From positions 186,001 through 250,000 of the forward strand of contig NZ_LMUX01000004.1 in assembly GCF_009765705.1 (NCBI RefSeq): DNA of 64,000 bases. Direction: 5' to 3'. The translations under genes were made by a program, and so were the position numbers. Below, one piece after another: positions 63,868 to 64,000 of this stretch. Every line of letters begins with the position of its first letter. The stretch's first letter is position 1. Under the pieces are notes generated by a model, which saw only the letters and a program-made list of their open reading frames with translations, was not told the origin of the DNA and did not search any database. Source of the DNA: Burkholderia sp. L27(2015). Lineage in GTDB: Bacteria > Pseudomonadota > Gammaproteobacteria > Burkholderiales > Burkholderiaceae.

Positions 63868-64000
63868 ATGACTACCGGTGCACCTACCCAACCGATACGC
63901 TTCTTCCGCGCTCCTTTGTCCGGCCACGCACATCGCGTGCAACTGTTCCTGAGTTTGCTCAATCTGCCTTACGAGATTATCGACATCAGCATCCCCAACA
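63868..64000 (+). CDS. Glutathione S-transferase, 5' part only
   Basis: The first 44 residues are present (start MTTGAPTQPIRFFRAPLSGH, then RVQLFLSLLNLPYEI); the gene runs off the window. The thioredoxin-like N-terminal strand-helix of a GST is recognisable. AGGAAC precedes the ATG. It is divergent from the LysR gene. Confidence 0.72.
   Translation, partial: MTTGAPTQPIRFFRAPLSGHAHRVQLFLSLLNLPYEIIDISIPN

Overview
The window reads as chromosomal DNA of a beta-proteobacterium, most likely a member of the Burkholderiaceae. The reasons are a GC-rich, densely packed gene set, a nitrate reductase fused to a CysJ-like flavoprotein, a kynBUA operon, a PaoABC aldehyde oxidase and many LysR regulators. 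I cannot name genus or species. No rRNA, tRNA, CRISPR array, transposase or phage gene was seen. The most AT-rich stretch is about 61880-62470.

Layout. 1-2606: a YdcF-like envelope protein, a GntR/UTRA regulator and a LysR regulator. 2789-8087: an operon for a second succinate dehydrogenase/fumarate reductase interleaved with a two-subunit class I fumarase. 8084-14543 (minus): a sulfonate-degradation island with SuyAB-type sulfolactate sulfo-lyase, a TauABC-like importer, a ComC-like dehydrogenase and a TauE-like exporter. A DctA carrier (14872-16251) is divergent from it. 16303-25087 (minus): assimilatory nitrate genes narK-nirB-nirD-nasA, where nasA carries its own NADPH-flavin module. The leader has a sigma-54 promoter, two NtrC-like sites and an attenuator. 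25590-27326: a ClC channel. 27352-32012: soeCBA, a probable cytoplasmic sulfite dehydrogenase, divergent from a LysR gene. 33346-37929: amidase, Bcr/CflA efflux pump, quinone oxidoreductase and LysR. 37918-41571: kynR-like Lrp regulator and kynBUA. 41708-50308: ppgK, tkt, a tal-pgi fusion, a short gnd and zwf. 50320-60394: PEBP protein, quinone oxidoreductase, glycine-zipper protein, paoABC, a large catalase and formamidase. 60583-64000: two envelope proteins, a cyclic-di-GMP riboswitch, a GNAT remnant, LysR and the start of a GST gene.

How it fits together. SuyAB would release sulfite in the cytoplasm. The window offers two ways to dispose of it: export by the TauE-like permease and oxidation by SoeABC. 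The GntR gene at 814-1596 and the suyA promoter share a 22-bp element at almost the same distance from their start codons, which marks this GntR as the likely regulator of the island 13 kb away. The nitrate operon looks under dual control, by nitrogen limitation (sigma-54/NtrC) and by nitrate (NasT-type antitermination). The riboswitch at 62187-62270 puts c-di-GMP control on a small secreted protein or on an unannotated short transcript.

A feature of the whole window is short imperfect tandem repeats with units of 6, 9, 12 or 15 bp. They sit in gene gaps, protein tails and surface loops of otherwise ordinary enzymes.
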